Counted from the stretch's first letter, positions 42,363 to 51,924 are shown. The stretch is DNA of 64,000 nucleotides from Natronolimnobius baerhuensis (GCF_002177135.1 NZ_MWPH01000001.1:248001-312000), one strand, 5' to 3'. The notes: generated from the letters alone by a model not told the origin. Numbers and translations are program-made.

Positions 42363-42492
42363 CGGGTCATATGTCGGTTTGGCGTTCCGAACGACTCGTT
42401 TTCTACGAGTGGCTGTTATAACTCACCGTCTGCTCGAGGGGGCGACCACCGAAGCACATACGTGACCGTCCCACCGATGTACGATAGCGGCG

Positions 42493-42852
42493 ATGCATCA
42501 TACGACTCCGTTCGACGTCGAGTGGGTCAGCCCGGAACTCGCACCGGTACTGCTCGCGATCATCATTTTGGCGGTGATCGGCACGACGATTCTCTTTGGC
42601 TGTGGCCTCGTCGCCTACTCGAGGCGCCGATCACAACGCTATCTGCTGATTACAATCGTTCTTGGCCTGTTGGTTGCACGCTCGGTGATCGGACTCGGGA
42701 CCGTGTTCGGACTCGTTCCGATGGCGTTCCATCACCTGATGGAACACAGCGTCGACTTCGCGATTGCCGTGCTCATTCTGTATGCAGTGTATCGAAGCGG
42801 TGCCAGTTCGAGCGAGTCGGTGCTCGAGTCCGGTGGAAGAAACGGTGACTGA
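42493..42852 (+). CDS. three-helix membrane protein divergent from copper-type operon
   Basis: The product has 119 residues. Hydrophobic stretches ELAPVLLAIIILAVIGTTILFGCGLVAY, YLLITIVLGLLVARSVIGLG and MAFHHLMEHSVDFAIAVLILYAVY predict three helices. Histidines cluster at the N-terminus (MHHTTPF) and in FHHLMEHS, a possible metal or haem contact. It probably belongs to a haloarchaeal membrane family paired with winged-helix regulators. The role may be copper or electron-transport related by context only. Confidence 0.6.
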   Translation: MHHTTPFDVEWVSPELAPVLLAIIILAVIGTTILFGCGLVAYSRRRSQRYLLITIVLGLLVARSVIGLGTVFGLVPMAFHHLMEHSVDFAIAVLILYAVYRSGASSSESVLESGGRNGD

Positions 42853-42855
42853 ATC

Positions 42856-43584
42856 TTAGCCGAGTCGCTCGAGGACGCTACTGGCCTCGAGATATGCGAG
42901 GTCGTAGCGGTCGGCGTAGGCGCGGGCGTCAGCCGGGTCGAGTGCGCCGCCGGTTTCGTCGTCTAACATCTCACAGACGACGACGGCGGGCGAACGGTCG
43001 GCGGCGTCGGCGAGTGCAACGCCGAGTTCGGTGTGGCCCTCGCGCTGGGCGAGTAAGTCGGGGGCGGCTTTCAGCAGGTGGACGTGGCCGGGGACGCGAA
43101 ACGCCTCGGCAAAGTCGACGGCGGCCGGCTCGGTGGCTGCCTCGCCGAGTGCCTGGATGGTTTTCGAGCGATCAGCGTCCGTAATGCCGGTGTAGGTATC
43201 GCGGTGGTTGACCGTCAGCGAGAACGACGAGCGGTCGTCGTAGCCGAGTTCGTGGTCGGCGGCCGCGGGGTGGTCGATCTCGTCGGCGTAGAAGGGCAAG
43301 TCGAACGTCTCGGCGATCTCGTGGCCGAGGGCGACACAGACGAGGCCGCCAGCATCGTTTCGCAAGCGAGCCACGGCATCGGGCGTGACGGCGTCGGCGT
43401 GATAGATCAGGTCCGTCTCGCCCTCGCGGTCGGCCGCGTCGTGGACCAAAATTGGCTCGCCCGCTCGCAGCGACTCGAGAGCGTGCTCGAGTGCGTCGTC
43501 GGTGGCGTCGGTGCTCACATCGGTTGCGGCCGTCTCGGCGTCACCGCTCGAACTCGAGCGCGGGCCGGCGTGGTGGCCGGTCAT
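42856..43584 (-). CDS. ribB: 3,4-dihydroxy-2-butanone 4-phosphate synthase
   Basis: The product has 242 residues. The active-site string [20 protein letters not shown], the motif [31 protein letters not shown] and [21 protein letters not shown] are classic RibB segments. It converts ribulose 5-phosphate to the four-carbon precursor of riboflavin with formate release. An N-terminal extension of about 35 low-complexity residues is present. Its start overlaps the end of rbkR by 4 bp, showing translational coupling. Confidence 0.95.
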   Translation of the reverse strand: MTGHHAGPRSSSSGDAETAATDVSTDATDDALEHALESLRAGEPILVHDAADREGETDLIYHADAVTPDAVARLRNDAGGLVCVALGHEIAETFDLPFYADEIDHPAAADHELGYDDRSSFSLTVNHRDTYTGITDADRSKTIQALGEAATEPAAVDFAEAFRVPGHVHLLKAAPDLLAQREGHTELGVALADAADRSPAVVVCEMLDDETGGALDPADARAYADRYDLAYLEASSVLERLG

Positions 43585-44288
43585 TGGCGATCACCCACGG
43601 CAACGGTCACGAAGTCGTCGTCCTCGAGTGCGAGTTCGTCGCGGAGTTTGATCGGGGCGATGACCTCGAGTTGGTCCTCGTCGTGGTGGGTTCGCTCGGG
43701 GGCGATTGTGTGTGCGCCCTCGTAGGTCTCGCCGTCGCTGGTTTCAATCGTCGCTGGATAGCAGACAGCGGGACCATAGGTTCGGTCGTCGTCCTCCCAG
43801 CCATCGATGGAAACTGGCTCGAGCGAGGAGACGGCGCTGCGTCGGCGGACACTGTCCTCGCGCAGGTCGACGTTCAGCGTGCCGGGGAACGGTTCGTACC
43901 CGAGGCGGTCTTCGAACTGGCGCTGATAGCCCGGCAGCGAGATGTAGTGGCGACCCTCGCCCATGCCGCTCGTGACGGTGCCCTCGAGGGCGACTTCGGC
44001 GTCCGTCTCGAAAATGCGACGGTACTCTTCGTACTCGCCGTGAAGGGCGCGCTCGCCGGCATCGGTGATCGCAACCCACTGGCCGTCGTTGACGGTATCG
44101 CGCTCGAGCAATGCGGCGCTCTCGAGTCGCTGAAGGCGTCTCGAGGCAGTCTGATTCGACGCGTCGAGACGGTCTGCAAGCCGCGAACAAGAAATCTTGA
44201 GATCGCCCTCGAGTCCGCCCTCGAGTGCCAGCAGTTTCAACACTGCAAGCTCGTCGGGGCCAACGGCGGACTCCGTTGTGAGTGACAT
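43581..44288 (-). CDS. rbkR: RbkR: bifunctional CTP-dependent riboflavin kinase and transcription regulator
   Basis: The product has 235 residues from the ATG at 44288 (an upstream start adds nine). Residues 1-85 are a winged helix ([20 protein letters not shown], then [13 protein letters not shown]). Residues 95-235 are the archaeal riboflavin kinase domain with [28 protein letters not shown] and the C-terminal [18 protein letters not shown]. Such fused proteins make FMN from riboflavin using CTP and repress or control riboflavin genes. It heads an operon with ribB, and a perfect inverted repeat precedes it. Confidence 0.93.
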   Translation of the reverse strand: MSLTTESAVGPDELAVLKLLALEGGLEGDLKISCSRLADRLDASNQTASRRLQRLESAALLERDTVNDGQWVAITDAGERALHGEYEEYRRIFETDAEVALEGTVTSGMGEGRHYISLPGYQRQFEDRLGYEPFPGTLNVDLREDSVRRRSAVSSLEPVSIDGWEDDDRTYGPAVCYPATIETSDGETYEGAHTIAPERTHHDEDQLEVIAPIKLRDELALEDDDFVTVAVGDRQ

Positions 44289-44334
44289 ACTCCGACGTTT
44301 GGCCGGACACCTCAAAAGCGTATCGGATATGGCA

Positions 44335-44356
44335 TGCGTAACACAACTGTTACGCA
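44335..44356. promoter_or_regulatory. candidate RbkR operator TGCGTAAC-N6-GTTACGCA
   Basis: Perfect 8-nt arms lie at 44335-44342 and 44349-44356, 47-68 nt upstream of the rbkR ATG. A TATA-like CTTTTGAG at about 44310-44317 would allow a leaderless rbkR transcript, placing the repeat just upstream of the core promoter. Autogenous control by the HTH-fused riboflavin kinase is the natural reading. Binding is inferred. Confidence 0.55.
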
Positions 44357-44462
44357 GTTCATCCGCGTGTACGCCGCTTGTTCAGAAGTCGGTACCGGCC
44401 CGTAGAAAACCCTCTGGTCTTGCATCCGTTTACGGCGGGCGTAACGGTGAGTCCGCAGTCGG

Positions 44463-45296
44463 TCAAAGAGTCGATGCGATGTAGTTATCGACCGCAACGA
44501 CCGTTTCGGGATCGAACGTCCAGAAGCTGTCCCAGATCCGCGGTTCGACCTCGAGACAGACCAGTGCTGCCGGTGTCGCATCCGACGCGGTCGGATCGGG
44601 CGGTCGATGAACGACGAACCAGCCGTCTCGGTACTCAGCGCTCGAGCCCGTGTGTACTGTTGCGTCGAGCGCCGCTGCGGGGGTAACCTCGTCTTCTGCC
44701 ATCCCGTAGAGATGCACGTCGACGCCGGTGTCGGCGAGTCGTTCGTAGACGCGGCGGGTTCCGAGTTCGTCCTCGAGTCGCTCGAGGTGCTGGAACGACG
44801 AGCGGATCGTGCCACTGTCTGCCTCCCAGGCGGTCTGTTCGATGTAGCGCGACAGGAGGATCAACAGCAACTTTTCCTTGTGTGAAAGCGGATAACCCCG
44901 GAGTCGGAGGCGCGTGTCTGTGAGGGTTGTAAGAAGGTCCGGCAGTTCAATCTCTCCTAACCCTCGCGCACCAGTTATAAAGAGATCCGAGTTGATCGCA
45001 AGCACCGTCTCGTACAGTTCTGAGAGCGGTGACGAGGCGACCGGTGTGCCATCCTCGAGTAAGACGGCGAGGGGATCGTCCGTGGCGATGGGGGACTCGC
45101 CTTCGACTGCAACGACTGTGTCGTCTATTTCAACACTGCCCGTCTCACGCTGTCCCGCCTCGAGTTGCACGTCGATTTCGCTGTCGGTGAACGAGGTCTC
45201 GAGGAGTTCCCCAAGGGGGTCTTCGGCGTCATCGCCGAGCACTGCAATTGCGTGATTCGGCGTCCCTGCTGAATCGAGAAACGTTCGCAGACTCAC
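44463..45296 (-). CDS. DICT sensory domain protein
   Basis: The product has 277 residues from a GTG at 45296. This start is preferred over the upstream ATG at 45404 because a TATA-like TTTAAG lies about 27 nt before it and the longer frame overlaps the MMPL gene. SLRTFLDSAGTPNHAIAVLGD opens a DICT domain, with YPLSHKEKLLLILLSRYIEQTAW near residue 150 and YGMAEDEVTPAAALDATVHTG near 215. DICT domains are associated with light and nucleotide signalling. It follows the exporter operon closely. Confidence 0.8.
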   Translation of the reverse strand: MSLRTFLDSAGTPNHAIAVLGDDAEDPLGELLETSFTDSEIDVQLEAGQRETGSVEIDDTVVAVEGESPIATDDPLAVLLEDGTPVASSPLSELYETVLAINSDLFITGARGLGEIELPDLLTTLTDTRLRLRGYPLSHKEKLLLILLSRYIEQTAWEADSGTIRSSFQHLERLEDELGTRRVYERLADTGVDVHLYGMAEDEVTPAAALDATVHTGSSAEYRDGWFVVHRPPDPTASDATPAALVCLEVEPRIWDSFWTFDPETVVAVDNYIASTL

Positions 45297-45346
45297 TTGC
45301 AAACAATCGACTGAGACGGGCTTAAAGATTGTCGCCGGTGGGTCCG

Positions 45347-47824
45347 TTACCAGGGTGTTGGGATTCGCTCGAATCCACCGTCTGCGCTGTCGAACTTTGC
45401 CCACAGCAAGAGTGCGGGCGGGAGCGCCACGATGGACGCAACGAACGAGTAGAACACACTCAGCGCCATCAACATCCCGAAGTCCCCGAGGACTGGCGTG
45501 ATCGCGAGTGCAAGCGCACCCGTCCCGAGCGATGTCGTGAGCATGCTGCCGGTGAGTGCACCGCCGGTCCCCGACAGCGTCGTCGTGAGCGCCGTCACCG
45601 GGTCGCCGGTGGCGTTGTACTCGTCGATGAACCGCGCGGTGGTGTGGACGGTGTAGGCGATTCCAAGGCCAATCGAAATTGCGAGGATCGTCGCCGTCAG
45701 CGCGTTCAGCGGCATGCCAAGCAGCCGCATCGTCCCGATGAGAAACGCCACTGCAATCGCAATCGGGAACAGGTTCACGATTCCGAGCAACGGTCGACGC
45801 TCGAGGATCGCATAGATGACGACGAGGAAGACAGCGGAGAGCACGAGCGCGAGGATCAATCCATCAACTGCCGAGTCGAAGATCATCCCTGTAATCGCAT
45901 CGAAGATGACGAGTTGGCCGGTTGCCGTCGCCGAGTAGTGGAAGTCCTCAGCGAAGGCGGCACCGTCTTCGGCAGCATCTTCCTGGCTCGCCTCAGTATC
46001 GATCACGTACTCGATCTGTGCGCCGCGGCGGTCGTCCGTGAGGTACTGTTCAGCCTGCGAACTGGCTGGTGATGCGAACAGTTCGTCGTAAATCCGGTCG
46101 AGGTTTCTGTCCGGAATCCCGTTCCCGCTTCGGTCATTGCGGTCAACGAGTGCAGCGAACTCCTCGTCCTGTTCGGCATACGACTGGATCACCGTGATGA
46201 TACTCTGTTCGTCCGCTTCGCCACCCGGTGCGACGGCCAGGCTACTCGGTGGATCGTCGTTCGCCCGATCAAGGGCCTCGAGGGCGTGTTCCTCCTCGAA
46301 CGGTCCTTCGACGAATATCGTGACCGTCTCATCCTGATTGGCGTCGAAGCGATCCTCGAGGATGTTGATGGTCTGCGTGAAGGTGTACTCACCCGGTGCG
46401 AACGGCTCGGGGATGTACTCGATGTACCACTCTTCGTCTTCGGGCGGGAGGAAGTCCTCTTCGTCGAAGGAGGTGTCGACGCCAGTGCCGTAGGCACCCA
46501 TTGCAGCGCCGCTGACCAGAATCACGAGGACGAACGCCGTTGGTGCGTACTGGCTGGCTTTCACTGGAAGCGTCAGGATGCGCCCGAGCGAGGAGTCTTC
46601 CGAGGCAATTGGCGTCGAGTTGAATTCTGGGACGCCATGTTTCTCCCGGAAGTCGTCGACAAGCAACTTCATCGACGGGAGGAGAATCCCGAAGATGAGG
46701 AACGTAAACAGCATGCCGATCCCCGAGGCGATCCCCATGTTCCGGATCGGATCGAGATCGGAGACGACGTTCGCGCCGAAGCCGAAGACAGACGTTACCG
46801 TCACGATGATGAACGCGATCATCAACTGGTTGTTCGCGGTTCGCATCGCTTCCAGGGGTTCATAGCCCTGAATCGTCTCCTCGCGGTAGCGGTTGATGAT
46901 GTGAATCCCGAAGTCGACCCCGACTGCTAACAATAACACGGGGACGGCGACCAGTTGCTGATCGAACGGAATCCCCGCATAGCCGAGGAAGCCGAACGTC
47001 CAGACGACCGTCAACAGGAGCGAGAGCAAGCCGAGGCTGAGATCGATTGGATCCCTGTAGGCCGCGATGAGGAACGCGAGCATCAACAGGACGACGATGG
47101 GCATCACAATCGCCAACGAGTCGATGATGACGTTCTCGAACTCGTCGAACATGATCCCCTCGCCGAAGATGATAATGTTGGCCGATTCGTCGTCGGCAAT
47201 CGACTCGACGCCCAGTTGGATATCGGACAGATCCTCCTCGCTGAACCCCGACGGAACGTCGTGTGTGACGACAGTGATCGACGCCGATGCGGCAGGGGAA
47301 CCCTCGTTGAAGTCATCCGCAAGCAATCCCGCAAAGCCTGGCTCCTCGCCAAGCGCCCGGACTGTCTCTCGGACTTGTCTGTCCGTGGCTCCCTCGAGAA
47401 CCTGGCGCTGTTCGGTTGGTGTCTGTGCGGTCTCGTCGATTGCCTGCGCGACGATTGGTGCGGGACCGTTCGCACCGTCCATACGCAGGTCGGACTGGTC
47501 GTCGACCTGCTCGAGGACGGAGAGGCTGGCAAGTAACTCCTCGCGGGTGAGTACGTTCGAACTCGTGTGAATGAGTTGTGTGCTCTCTTCGTCGGTGGTG
47601 AACGGGCCAGCAAACTCCGATTCGATTGTGTCGTAGGCTTGCTGTTCCGCTAAGTCCTCTGTGAACGCGTCGGTCATATCGGTCTCCGTCTCGATCAGCG
47701 GAATCCCGGCTGCAAAGACGACTGTCAGCACCAGGAAAACCAGTACGACCGTTTTCGGACGAGAGACAATTGTCTCGTTGAGACGCTCGGTCGCGCCCTC
47801 GATTCGCTCACTGAGGTCCGTCAT
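45347..47824 (-). CDS. MMPL/RND-family exporter (HAE3-like)
   Basis: The product has 825 residues. An N-terminal membrane helix (TVVLVFLVLTVVFAAGIPLI) and a first large extracytoplasmic loop precede a six-helix bundle, a second loop (about 430-640) and a second six-helix bundle ending at VASIVALPPALLLWA. LLLAVGVDFGIHIINRYREE is the conserved helix-4 motif with an intramembrane aspartate, repeated as ISIGLGIAYTVHTTARFIDEY. Such transporters export lipids or hydrophobic compounds using the ion gradient. Its start abuts the CARDB-like gene stop directly. Confidence 0.92.
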   Translation of the reverse strand: MTDLSERIEGATERLNETIVSRPKTVVLVFLVLTVVFAAGIPLIETETDMTDAFTEDLAEQQAYDTIESEFAGPFTTDEESTQLIHTSSNVLTREELLASLSVLEQVDDQSDLRMDGANGPAPIVAQAIDETAQTPTEQRQVLEGATDRQVRETVRALGEEPGFAGLLADDFNEGSPAASASITVVTHDVPSGFSEEDLSDIQLGVESIADDESANIIIFGEGIMFDEFENVIIDSLAIVMPIVVLLMLAFLIAAYRDPIDLSLGLLSLLLTVVWTFGFLGYAGIPFDQQLVAVPVLLLAVGVDFGIHIINRYREETIQGYEPLEAMRTANNQLMIAFIIVTVTSVFGFGANVVSDLDPIRNMGIASGIGMLFTFLIFGILLPSMKLLVDDFREKHGVPEFNSTPIASEDSSLGRILTLPVKASQYAPTAFVLVILVSGAAMGAYGTGVDTSFDEEDFLPPEDEEWYIEYIPEPFAPGEYTFTQTINILEDRFDANQDETVTIFVEGPFEEEHALEALDRANDDPPSSLAVAPGGEADEQSIITVIQSYAEQDEEFAALVDRNDRSGNGIPDRNLDRIYDELFASPASSQAEQYLTDDRRGAQIEYVIDTEASQEDAAEDGAAFAEDFHYSATATGQLVIFDAITGMIFDSAVDGLILALVLSAVFLVVIYAILERRPLLGIVNLFPIAIAVAFLIGTMRLLGMPLNALTATILAISIGLGIAYTVHTTARFIDEYNATGDPVTALTTTLSGTGGALTGSMLTTSLGTGALALAITPVLGDFGMLMALSVFYSFVASIVALPPALLLWAKFDSADGGFERIPTPW

Positions 47825-49555
47825 TTATCTCCTCTGGAAGATGTATGCGCCCGCACCGAGACTGAGAACCGTGATCGTTGCAATTGCGCCGACCGGAAGC
47901 CCACCGCTGCTGGCAGTGACGTCGATAGCGACGCGCGTCGTATCAGAGAGGTGGCTGGTGCCGGAGGCGTCATCGTAGCGGAAGTCGAACGAAATCGGAT
48001 ACGTTTTTTCGGCTGCGTCGCCGTCTGCGTCCAACTGGAACGTCATTGTCACGGTTTCGCCCGGCTCGAGTTCCTGGATGAACGCCTCGTCGTCGTCGCT
48101 GTCGAGTGGGTCGCTGGCGAACAGGCTCGCTTCGACGTCCGTGACGGTCTCATCGAGGTTGTTCGTCACCTCGACGTCGATGTGTTTCTCGTCACCGGCC
48201 GCAATCTCGCGGTCCGGCACATCGACGATGAACTCATCGCGCTGTTCGTTCACCGCTGTGACGACCTCGAGATCCTCGTACATCCGCTGTTCGAAGTCGG
48301 CGGTGCGATACACCACGCCGAGGTCGATTGTCCGGTCGATTGCCTCGGCTTCGCTACTGATGTCGAGTGGCATGCTGAACGCCTCGGATTCGCCCGGCTC
48401 GAGCGAGCCGACGGCGATGCTCGGTTCGATTGGGATCACCGTCTGGGACTCGTCGGTGTACTGCACGACGACGTTCTCGGCTTTCGTTGGGCCGTCGTTC
48501 GTGACGACGCCGTGGAGGTAACCGTCTTCGCCGACGTACAGGGATGAGTCGACGTTGTCGATGCTAAAGCGCTGTTCTGCAAGTGGAGTGACGCCCGCGG
48601 TCGGGCTGTCATCGGCTCGTTGGAGGCCATCGGGCGTCTCGAACGTCACGGTCCCATCGAGCATGTAGTACCGTTCCGACGTTCCCGGCAGCACCGAGAC
48701 GTCGTATTTCACCGGTGCCGTCTCGTTCGGCTCGAGTTCGTCGATCATTGCGGTATCCTGTGCCGTCGTCGTCTCGTGTGTCAGATCGCCGAACAGGAAG
48801 CCACTACTCATCGACTCGAGGGCGACGTTGACGTTCGAGGCGGTTTCGTTGCCGACGTTTGTGACCTCCACTGTCATCGTTCCCGAGTTGCCGATCTGTG
48901 CATCGGTCGAGACATCGACGATTTCGAACCGTGCATCGTCGTCGACGACGACATCGATGGTCATCGAATCCGACGCAGAGCGTTCGTAGACACCTCTACT
49001 CGAGGTTGTGCGCCACGTGTAGTCATAAGAAACGTCGACGTCGATGGAGTACGTGCCAGCGTCGATATTGTTCGGCACATCGACTGCGAGTGTAGTGGCG
49101 TCGTTCGGTTGGCTATCCGCGACGGGGCCGATTGCCATTGTCCCGCTTCTGACCGTCAATGGCGTGTCGTCCGCGTCGGCCTCGAGTTCGACGTTTCGCG
49201 CCGTCGTGACGGCCTCTCGCATGTCTCCAGTTCCGCGCTCGAACTCGCCGTCATTCGTGACGACGAGGGGGACTTCGTTGGTCTCACCGGGCTGGACGAT
49301 TGGGTTCGGTACGATGACATCCAGATCCGGCTCACCGTGTACATCGTATGATTCCGAGCCTTGCATCTGGGACATGGCTATTTGCTGACCTCTCAGTTCA
49401 CCCTCTTCGAGGCCTTTTTCGTACGCTGCTTCCTCTTCAGGACTCATCTCGTCGTCATCATCGTCAGCGACTACTGTTCCAACGCCGGCGGCGAACACGC
49501 CTGAAGTGACCAACAGCAGAGCCATCACAACCGTAAGCGACGACCTGAACGTCAT
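47825..49555 (-). CDS. large surface protein with CARDB-like repeats (COG1361 type)
   Basis: The product has 576 residues. The signal peptide SSLTVVMALLLVTSGVFAAG is followed by an acidic helix, then three or more immunoglobulin-like CARDB repeats seen in VVTNDGEFERG, VEVTNVGNETASNVNV, VVTNDGPTKAENVVV and VEVTNNLDETVTDVEA. A C-terminal anchor, GAIATITVLSLGAGAYIF, ends in QRR. It is probably held on the outer face of the membrane. The stop codon touches the MMPL start, so the two are surely one operon and the surface protein may be an adaptor for the exporter. Confidence 0.85.
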   Translation of the reverse strand: MTFRSSLTVVMALLLVTSGVFAAGVGTVVADDDDDEMSPEEEAAYEKGLEEGELRGQQIAMSQMQGSESYDVHGEPDLDVIVPNPIVQPGETNEVPLVVTNDGEFERGTGDMREAVTTARNVELEADADDTPLTVRSGTMAIGPVADSQPNDATTLAVDVPNNIDAGTYSIDVDVSYDYTWRTTSSRGVYERSASDSMTIDVVVDDDARFEIVDVSTDAQIGNSGTMTVEVTNVGNETASNVNVALESMSSGFLFGDLTHETTTAQDTAMIDELEPNETAPVKYDVSVLPGTSERYYMLDGTVTFETPDGLQRADDSPTAGVTPLAEQRFSIDNVDSSLYVGEDGYLHGVVTNDGPTKAENVVVQYTDESQTVIPIEPSIAVGSLEPGESEAFSMPLDISSEAEAIDRTIDLGVVYRTADFEQRMYEDLEVVTAVNEQRDEFIVDVPDREIAAGDEKHIDVEVTNNLDETVTDVEASLFASDPLDSDDDEAFIQELEPGETVTMTFQLDADGDAAEKTYPISFDFRYDDASGTSHLSDTTRVAIDVTASSGGLPVGAIATITVLSLGAGAYIFQRR

Positions 49556-49986
49556 ACGACTCCCTCCACGGGCTGTACTCGAAGGATCCGTCGCTGCTCG
49601 GGCAGCGAGCCGTCACTCGTAGTATCAGCCGTCTCTCTCGCAAAATTCGGTTTGGCGACTACGCTCGTCATATAGGAACCTGAGAATAGAAAAATAAAAA
49701 AGGTTTCTATTCATGAGTTTCTGGTAGGGCACGAGAACTGATGACAATCGACCGGCCACAACGGGGCATGTGGGCGCGGACACCAGGAACGCGACGTACT
49801 GTGGTGGCACACTCGAGTGCAGACGCGCAGCGATTTGCGTCCAGACTCGGCGTTTCGAAGACGACCAGCGCCACGCAGTTACAGCGCCAGACCGAACGGC
49901 GAGACAGCGACCTGCCGTCCTGTCACCCCATAGCGAAGGGACGCATTGATTTACGACCAGCACGCACCGACAGGAGCAACACGTAA
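49556..49986. other. 430-bp divergent promoter region of the MMPL operon and tetR
   Basis: No convincing gene is seen. The AT-rich core at 49684-49712 holds an inverted repeat and the best TATA sequence for the minus-strand operon, giving it a leader of about 110 nt. A TATA-like TGATTTAC near 49947 could serve tetR. The small frames in this stretch encode basic peptides unlike the acidic proteome. Confidence 0.5.
49684..49712. promoter_or_regulatory. candidate TetR operator GAATAGAAA-N11-TTTCTATTC
   Basis: Perfect 9-nt arms lie at 49684-49692 and 49704-49712. The central AATAAAAAAGG, read on the minus strand as a TTTTTTATT run, is the likely TATA box of the exporter operon, so a bound dimer would block the promoter. 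The divergent tetR gene at 49987 is the obvious source of the repressor. The arrangement is seen; the binding is inferred. Confidence 0.55.
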
Positions 49987-50589
49987 ATGAAGGGATTCAG
50001 CGACGAGGAACGGGAACGAATTAGAGCCGACCTGATCGAGTCAGGGCGAGCGTTATTCATTCAGTTCGGCTTAGAGCGAACGCGCATCAAGGATATTACC
50101 GACGAGGTCGATATCGGAACGAGTACCTTCTATCGATTTTTCGACTCGAAGGAACACCTCTATACGGAAGTGCTGTACACGGAAGTCGAACGGTTCACGG
50201 TCGATCTCGAGGAGAAAATCGAGACCGAACCCGAGCCACGCGAGCAGGTGCGAGTTGCGCTCGAGCAAACGTTCGAGGCAGTCGAATCGAACCCAATCGT
50301 CAAGAACCTCATTATCGAGGACGAGGTTCGAACGCTACAAACACAGCTGTCGGACACGAAGCGAGCAGAACTGTCGAACCAACTCGACGATGTCTTCGTG
50401 GCGACAGACGAGTGGACCGATCTCGAGACGTTCAAATACGACGACCCAGCAGTCGTCAACGAGTTCTTTCGAACCCTCGTTTTTAGCACGCGATACAAAG
50501 ACCTTCATTCTCGAGACGCGGTACCTGGATACTCCGAGATTAGAGACGAGTTGATCGACACGATTGTCGATGGCCTGTTCGAGGACTGA
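49987..50589 (+). CDS. TetR-family transcriptional regulator
   Basis: The product has 200 residues. The N-terminal TetR HTH is clear: RADLIESGRALFIQFGLERT, then RIKDITDEVDIGTSTFYRFF and DSKEHLYTEV. The C-terminal all-helical ligand-binding domain has no recognisable effector site. It is divergent from the CARDB-like/MMPL operon. By analogy with TetR-exporter pairs it should repress the exporter and respond to its substrate or a lipid-like ligand. Confidence 0.92.
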   Translation: MKGFSDEERERIRADLIESGRALFIQFGLERTRIKDITDEVDIGTSTFYRFFDSKEHLYTEVLYTEVERFTVDLEEKIETEPEPREQVRVALEQTFEAVESNPIVKNLIIEDEVRTLQTQLSDTKRAELSNQLDDVFVATDEWTDLETFKYDDPAVVNEFFRTLVFSTRYKDLHSRDAVPGYSEIRDELIDTIVDGLFED

Positions 50590-50662
50590 CCGAACTGTTC
50601 GTCCATCTCAGTTTCTCTGCAATTACCGCCGAACGTACGGTCTCGGTGCTCTCGGAGAGCGA

Positions 50663-51643
50663 TCAGTCACCCGTCACTGGATCGCGTTCCCAGAACTCGC
50701 TGTCTTTCTTTAACTTTGGTACCCACGTATCCTCAGTCTTCGACAGGAGAGCGACTCGAGACGGTGGCACACCCTTTACTTCGCTGAACTCGGGCATGTA
50801 CTCCCCGACCGCCTCCGCAAACGCCATGACCTCTTCGTGGTCGGGCATCGACGAGCGGTCCAGCCGACCGCGGGAGTGGCCGACGTGCATGTACGCTTTG
50901 AGTTCGATGAAATCGGGATCGGCCAGGTCGTAGAATCCGGCGTACCAGTCGGGATGGTGCATGTTCTCGCCGTCGACGAGCGTCGTCCGCAGGACGGTTC
51001 GGGTCTCGTCTTTTGCTCGTAGGACGGCCATCGTCTCGAGGAGGCGGTCCCAGGCGTCGTCGTCGACGGCTTTGACGACCTGATCGAACGTGTGGCGTTC
51101 GGGGGCGTCGACGCTGACGTAGAGTTGCGTCGGGTCACACTCTCGGAGCACGTCGGGATTCGTGCCGTTCGAGACGAGGAAGGTCGTGATATCGCGCTCG
51201 TGGAAGGCCTCGAGCAGTTCGGGGAGATAGGGGTAGAGCGTGGGTTCGCCGTCGAGTGAGATCGCGACGTGGCGCGGTTCCATGGCTTCCTCGAAGCGCT
51301 CGCGTGGGACCTCGTCGTTGCCGCCGAAGCCCGAGAGGAGTTTCTTCTGTAACTCGAGGGAGGCGTCGGCGACGGCGTCGGGGTCGTCCCACTCGACGTC
51401 GTCCAGTTCGTAGGCGTGGCCGCGGTGGTCGCGCCAGCAGAAGACGCAGCGTTCGTTGCACTTGACGACCGGCGTCATCTGGATGCAGCGGTGGGATTCG
51501 ATGCCGTACCAGATGTTTTTGTAACAGCGACCCTCACCGCGGAGGGCGTTGGCCGTCCAGCCGCAGGTCTGGGCGGCCGTGTGGTTCTCGCTGTGGTAGT
51601 CGGGCGAATCGACCTGATTCGGCCCTGCCTCGGAATCGCTCAT
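50663..51643 (-). CDS. taw1: Taw1, 4-demethylwyosine synthase (radical SAM, tRNA-Phe)
   Basis: The product has 326 residues from the ATG at 51643; the longer frame to 51790 adds a non-conserved basic prefix. The radical SAM cluster motif is KCNERCVFC (C62, C66, C69), and C27, C40 and C53 upstream fit the second iron-sulfur cluster of this family. AISLDGEPTLYPYLPELL and VSNGTNPDVLRE follow. It condenses pyruvate carbons onto m1G37 of tRNA-Phe, forming the tricyclic wyosine core. Confidence 0.95.
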   Translation of the reverse strand: MSDSEAGPNQVDSPDYHSENHTAAQTCGWTANALRGEGRCYKNIWYGIESHRCIQMTPVVKCNERCVFCWRDHRGHAYELDDVEWDDPDAVADASLELQKKLLSGFGGNDEVPRERFEEAMEPRHVAISLDGEPTLYPYLPELLEAFHERDITTFLVSNGTNPDVLRECDPTQLYVSVDAPERHTFDQVVKAVDDDAWDRLLETMAVLRAKDETRTVLRTTLVDGENMHHPDWYAGFYDLADPDFIELKAYMHVGHSRGRLDRSSMPDHEEVMAFAEAVGEYMPEFSEVKGVPPSRVALLSKTEDTWVPKLKKDSEFWERDPVTGD

Positions 51644-51924
51644 TAGGCGAGGACTAGACCCCAACGGCAAAAACCTCCACGTTCGAGCGCCCCCACCCGA
51701 CGAGCAGCCACAGGTGGTGATTTTGACGGTGTAGCCGGCGCGTACCAGCCCTCGAGGCGCGTACAGACTGTGACAAACGCCGACTAACAATGGGTCACAA
51801 CCACACTATCAACGCGTGATCAGTCCGTGTACCAGAGGCGACACGAGAACGCAAGGCAGTCGGGCAGGGCACAGACTCCGGGGCACGCCGTAATGCGGGC
51901 GAGTGGACCGCACCCGCGTACGCA

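Noticed and set aside
49741-49986. 81-residue frame ending exactly at the tetR start codon
   Set aside because: The position is striking, but the peptide is strongly basic with no motif, unlike the acidic proteome. The region is better read as promoter DNA.
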